53,824 nucleotides of DNA from Pseudoflavonifractor sp050943825 (GTDB lineage: Bacteria > Bacillota > Clostridia > Oscillospirales > Oscillospiraceae). The notes beneath the pieces are model-generated. The model had not been told where the DNA came from. It saw only the letters and a program-made list of their open reading frames with translations, and did no database searches. Positions 51,486 through 53,824 of the stretch are shown here, piece after piece. Positions within the stretch are counted from its first letter, which is position 1. Every line of letters starts with the position of its first letter. A program made the position numbers and the translations under genes. Where the stretch lies: assembly GCF_050943825.1 (NCBI RefSeq), contig NZ_JBMNPX010000019.1:1-53824 (forward strand). Reading direction: 5' to 3'.

Positions 51486-53015
51486 ATGAGCGAAAGATAC
51501 GCAAGGCTTTCTTCCCTGCCTGAAAATCTGTATTCTGTGGGGTCTCCCGTCATCATTGCGGCAGGCGCGCTCCTCAAGGACAACCAGACGGGCAAGGTTC
51601 TGGCACAGCTGAAGATCCGCAACATTCAAAACAAGACCATCAAGGCGGCTACCGTCACCATTACCCCGCTGGACACGGTGAATCAGCCCCTGGGCAGCCC
51701 GGTTGATCACCAGTACCTGGACCTGAACGCGGCACGAAACATGGATTTCGGCCAAAAAGTCCCCATCTCCCTCCCGGATGCGGCTACACGGGCCTTTTCA
51801 GCCACGGTGACCCAGGTGATCTTTTCCGACAACAGCATATGGACCAGCTCCGGGGCGCCCTGGGAGCCCCTCTCCGCCCCTGTGCCGCTGTTGAACGCGT
51901 TCCTCGACTCTGAGCTTATAAAGCAGTATCAGATCAAGTTCGGCAGCGACTGCAAATTCGCCTTCAAAGCGGAGCAGGATCTGTGGTATTGCTCCTGCGG
52001 CGCACTCAACCACCGGAGCGAGGAGTCCTGCCACAACTGCCGTAGGACGTTCGCTTCCCTGTCAGACCTGGATCTGGAGCAGCTGAAGGCCGACCGGGAT
52101 GAGCGGCTGCAAAGAGAGTCCGCGGAAAAAGCCGTTGCGGAGGCCAAAGCCAAAAAGACGCGCAAGCTGGCCATGATTCTGGTCCCCGCCGCCATCGTTG
52201 TGATTGTGGCCGGCTCGCTGATCTTCGGAAGCATAAAAAACAGCTCCGCATACAACAATGCGGCCGGCCTTCTGGCGTCCGGGGACTATGACGGCGCAGC
52301 CGCCGCCTTTGAGGCCCTGGGCGACTACAAGGACAGCGCCGACCAGGCCAAGCAGGCCATGTACGACAAGGCCATGGCCCTCATGTCCTACGGCGAGAGC
52401 GGCAGTGATGAAGGTCTGCCTCTCATCGTACCTGAAGGCGAGGCCATCTCTTCCGACGCCAATCTCTCCAAGCTGTATTATCAGGAAGCAATTGAGATTT
52501 TTGAGTCCCTGGACACCTACAAGGACAGCCGGAAAATGGCCGACAGCGCACAGTATTATCTGGATCAGAGTGTGAAGTCCGGCGCATACAATAACGTTCT
52601 CGAACAGTTGGAGAACGGCCAGTATATCGAAGACTATATAGACGCCTTTTGGACACTCATGGATATTGGCGATTATGAGGACAGCCAGGGACTGGCCAGT
52701 CTGGCGGTTTCCAAGATCTTTGAATGTATAAAAGAAGATTTCGGCATCGGCGATGACGACCGCTGGAAGGCCACCTATGATGCAGAGAACCAGCTGGTGA
52801 CCGTGGCATACAATATGAGTCCGGGCAGCGCCCTGACGCCGGAGGAATTTCTGTCCTCCGTTGACGCCAATTCCCGCGCTGGTATTGAGGCTTCCATCCA
52901 GGATACATGGTATGTCTTTGATGACGTCTTTATGGACTATCTGGGCGTCCCCTGTCAGGTGTGCTATTATCTTGACTGGGATAACGGGGAGCCGGTTTTC
53001 ACTTACGCCGGCTAA
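51486..53015 (+). CDS. Zinc-ribbon, membrane-spanning protein with TPR-like repeats
   Basis: A 509-residue protein with a beta-rich N-terminal domain (about 1-150), a zinc ribbon CSCGALNHRSEESCHNC (about 169-185), a charged helix (about 192-225), one membrane helix (about 228-250), and an outer region with repeated ALGDYKDS-like segments (about 258-420) typical of TPR-like repeats in Firmicutes. The end is a beta-rich domain. With the ribbon inside and the repeats outside, a sensor or scaffold for the cell envelope is possible; no known function can be given. AGGAGAGGGG precedes the ATG. It forms an operon with the genes on either side. Confidence 0.8.
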   Translation: MSERYARLSSLPENLYSVGSPVIIAAGALLKDNQTGKVLAQLKIRNIQNKTIKAATVTITPLDTVNQPLGSPVDHQYLDLNAARNMDFGQKVPISLPDAATRAFSATVTQVIFSDNSIWTSSGAPWEPLSAPVPLLNAFLDSELIKQYQIKFGSDCKFAFKAEQDLWYCSCGALNHRSEESCHNCRRTFASLSDLDLEQLKADRDERLQRESAEKAVAEAKAKKTRKLAMILVPAAIVVIVAGSLIFGSIKNSSAYNNAAGLLASGDYDGAAAAFEALGDYKDSADQAKQAMYDKAMALMSYGESGSDEGLPLIVPEGEAISSDANLSKLYYQEAIEIFESLDTYKDSRKMADSAQYYLDQSVKSGAYNNVLEQLENGQYIEDYIDAFWTLMDIGDYEDSQGLASLAVSKIFECIKEDFGIGDDDRWKATYDAENQLVTVAYNMSPGSALTPEEFLSSVDANSRAGIEASIQDTWYVFDDVFMDYLGVPCQVCYYLDWDNGEPVFTYAG

Positions 53016-53063
53016 CCCATATCAGAATCCACGCGGAAACGCAAAAAGGAGGAGAACGAAGCC

Positions 53064-53780
53064 TTGAAAAAGCGTATCCTCACATCGCTGCTGACCTGCG
53101 CGCTGGTTCTCACGCTCATCCCCACCGTCCCGGCAGCAGAGGCAGCCTACACCGACTACGACGGAAACCCCATCCCCACCGGCTACACCCTGTCGGACGG
53201 GACCACCATCTCTGTCCAGCGTTTGGACCGCTCCCTGACCTGGGGCCAGCTGTACGAAGGCGGCTATCTGAGTTTTATACGTACGGACAAAGCCACCGGA
53301 GACGGCATCGGCTACGGCTTCTATGACGTGAAGAACAACACCATTCTCTTCGAATCCCCCAAAGCGGATTTCATCAGTGATACCGTGCTCTGGGAGAGCA
53401 GAAGCTGGTACGACGGACGGGAGGTCTTCGAGGGCATCGACCCCTACACCGGCAAGACCGGCTACGGCGTTCTGGACATGAAGGGCAATGTAGTGGTGCC
53501 GCCCAAATATCTCAAGGTCTACGACTATCAGGACGGGATGGCAATGGTCACCGCATATGACTCCACCAATACCGTCCGGATCGGCTATGTGGACGTCAAC
53601 GGCAACGAGGTCATTCCCCCCATTTACGATGTTGGCCCCTACCCTCAGGCAGACCACTTCAATGACGGCTATGCCTGGGTCAAGGATCCCGATACCTCTG
53701 ATATGCACCCTAAAAAATGGACAACCATTGAAATGAATTTGGAAACGAGAAATCAAAACGCTGGACAAATAACCGAGTGA
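53064..53780 (+). CDS. Secreted WG-repeat-like protein, probably truncated
   Basis: A 238-residue protein with a signal peptide (ending AAEA) and WG-type repeats: GYGVLDMKGNVVVPPKYLKV and GYVDVNGNEVIPPIYDV. Such repeats usually continue as KWGYID, but here the sequence runs KKWTTIEMN and ends 21 residues later in AT-rich DNA, so the end looks cut off or replaced. The start is TTG at 53064 with AAGGAGGAG upstream. It follows the zinc-ribbon protein by 48 nt. The last 44 bases of the window hold no gene I can support. Confidence 0.65.
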   Translation: MKKRILTSLLTCALVLTLIPTVPAAEAAYTDYDGNPIPTGYTLSDGTTISVQRLDRSLTWGQLYEGGYLSFIRTDKATGDGIGYGFYDVKNNTILFESPKADFISDTVLWESRSWYDGREVFEGIDPYTGKTGYGVLDMKGNVVVPPKYLKVYDYQDGMAMVTAYDSTNTVRIGYVDVNGNEVIPPIYDVGPYPQADHFNDGYAWVKDPDTSDMHPKKWTTIEMNLETRNQNAGQITE

Positions 53781-53824
53781 GGAAATCAATATCATGGACA
53801 GATAAAAAAGTTTGGAATTCATAA

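Overview
The window looks like a chromosomal segment of a GC-rich anaerobic Firmicute of the Oscillospiraceae / Flavonifractor-Lawsonibacter type. This is inferred from strong AGGAGG ribosome sites, consensus sigma-A promoters, an [FeFe] hydrogenase with rubredoxin tails, SLH-anchored surface proteins, LytTR/GHKL and OmpR-type two-component systems, and the style of many proteins. No rRNA, CRISPR array, transposase or intact tRNA was seen. The only mobile-element trace is a tRNA 3' fragment beside a decayed gene at about 7.8-8.5 kb.

Layout. 0-3.1 kb: two tandem class-M-sirtuin-like genes (the first cut by the window edge, the second frameshifted), a CGGC-domain protein, an ArsR-type and an AraC-type regulator. 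3.2-6.9 kb: flavodoxin and aldo/keto reductase divergent from a frameshifted LysR gene, then a MerR regulator and a flavodoxin lipoprotein. 7.0-9.3 kb: a DUF1349 protein, a scar region with the tRNA fragment and several hairpins, and a GNAT acetyltransferase. 9.5-13.7 kb: a candidate structured RNA with its own promoter, the hydrogenase-rubredoxin fusion, and a MarR-MATE efflux pair with a clear operator. 13.7-29.8 kb (minus strand): a small DUF2442 gene, a 4133-residue SLH surface protein and an SLH-anchored subtilisin, probably one transcription unit, followed upstream by a MalT-like LuxR regulator and a LysR regulator.

33.6-37.8 kb: a MarR regulator with a heterodimeric ABC exporter. 37.8-41.8 kb (minus strand): two sets of small membrane proteins around an OmpR-type response regulator and histidine kinase; one set contains a 40-residue gene joined to its neighbours by ATGA overlaps. 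41.8-45.0 kb: inositol monophosphatase, then an arsenic operon (ArsR, ArsP-type permease, thioredoxin-like protein, ArsC) with two matching operators. 45.0-50.3 kb: a circularly permuted, membrane-anchored GH3 glycosidase divergent from a LytTR response regulator and GHKL kinase. 50.4-53.8 kb: a flavin-binding split-barrel protein, then a three-gene envelope operon (small membrane protein, zinc-ribbon/TPR-like membrane protein, secreted WG-repeat-like protein) that runs to the window edge.

Most units are regulator-plus-target pairs for redox balance, metalloid or drug efflux and cell-envelope work. The most unusual items are the giant surface protein with its neighbouring protease, the hydrogenase with two rubredoxin domains, the candidate RNA at 9.6 kb, the divergent sirtuin pair, and the repeated two-helix membrane module around the 40 kb two-component system. 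All assignments come from reading the sequence; no database or structure search was run.
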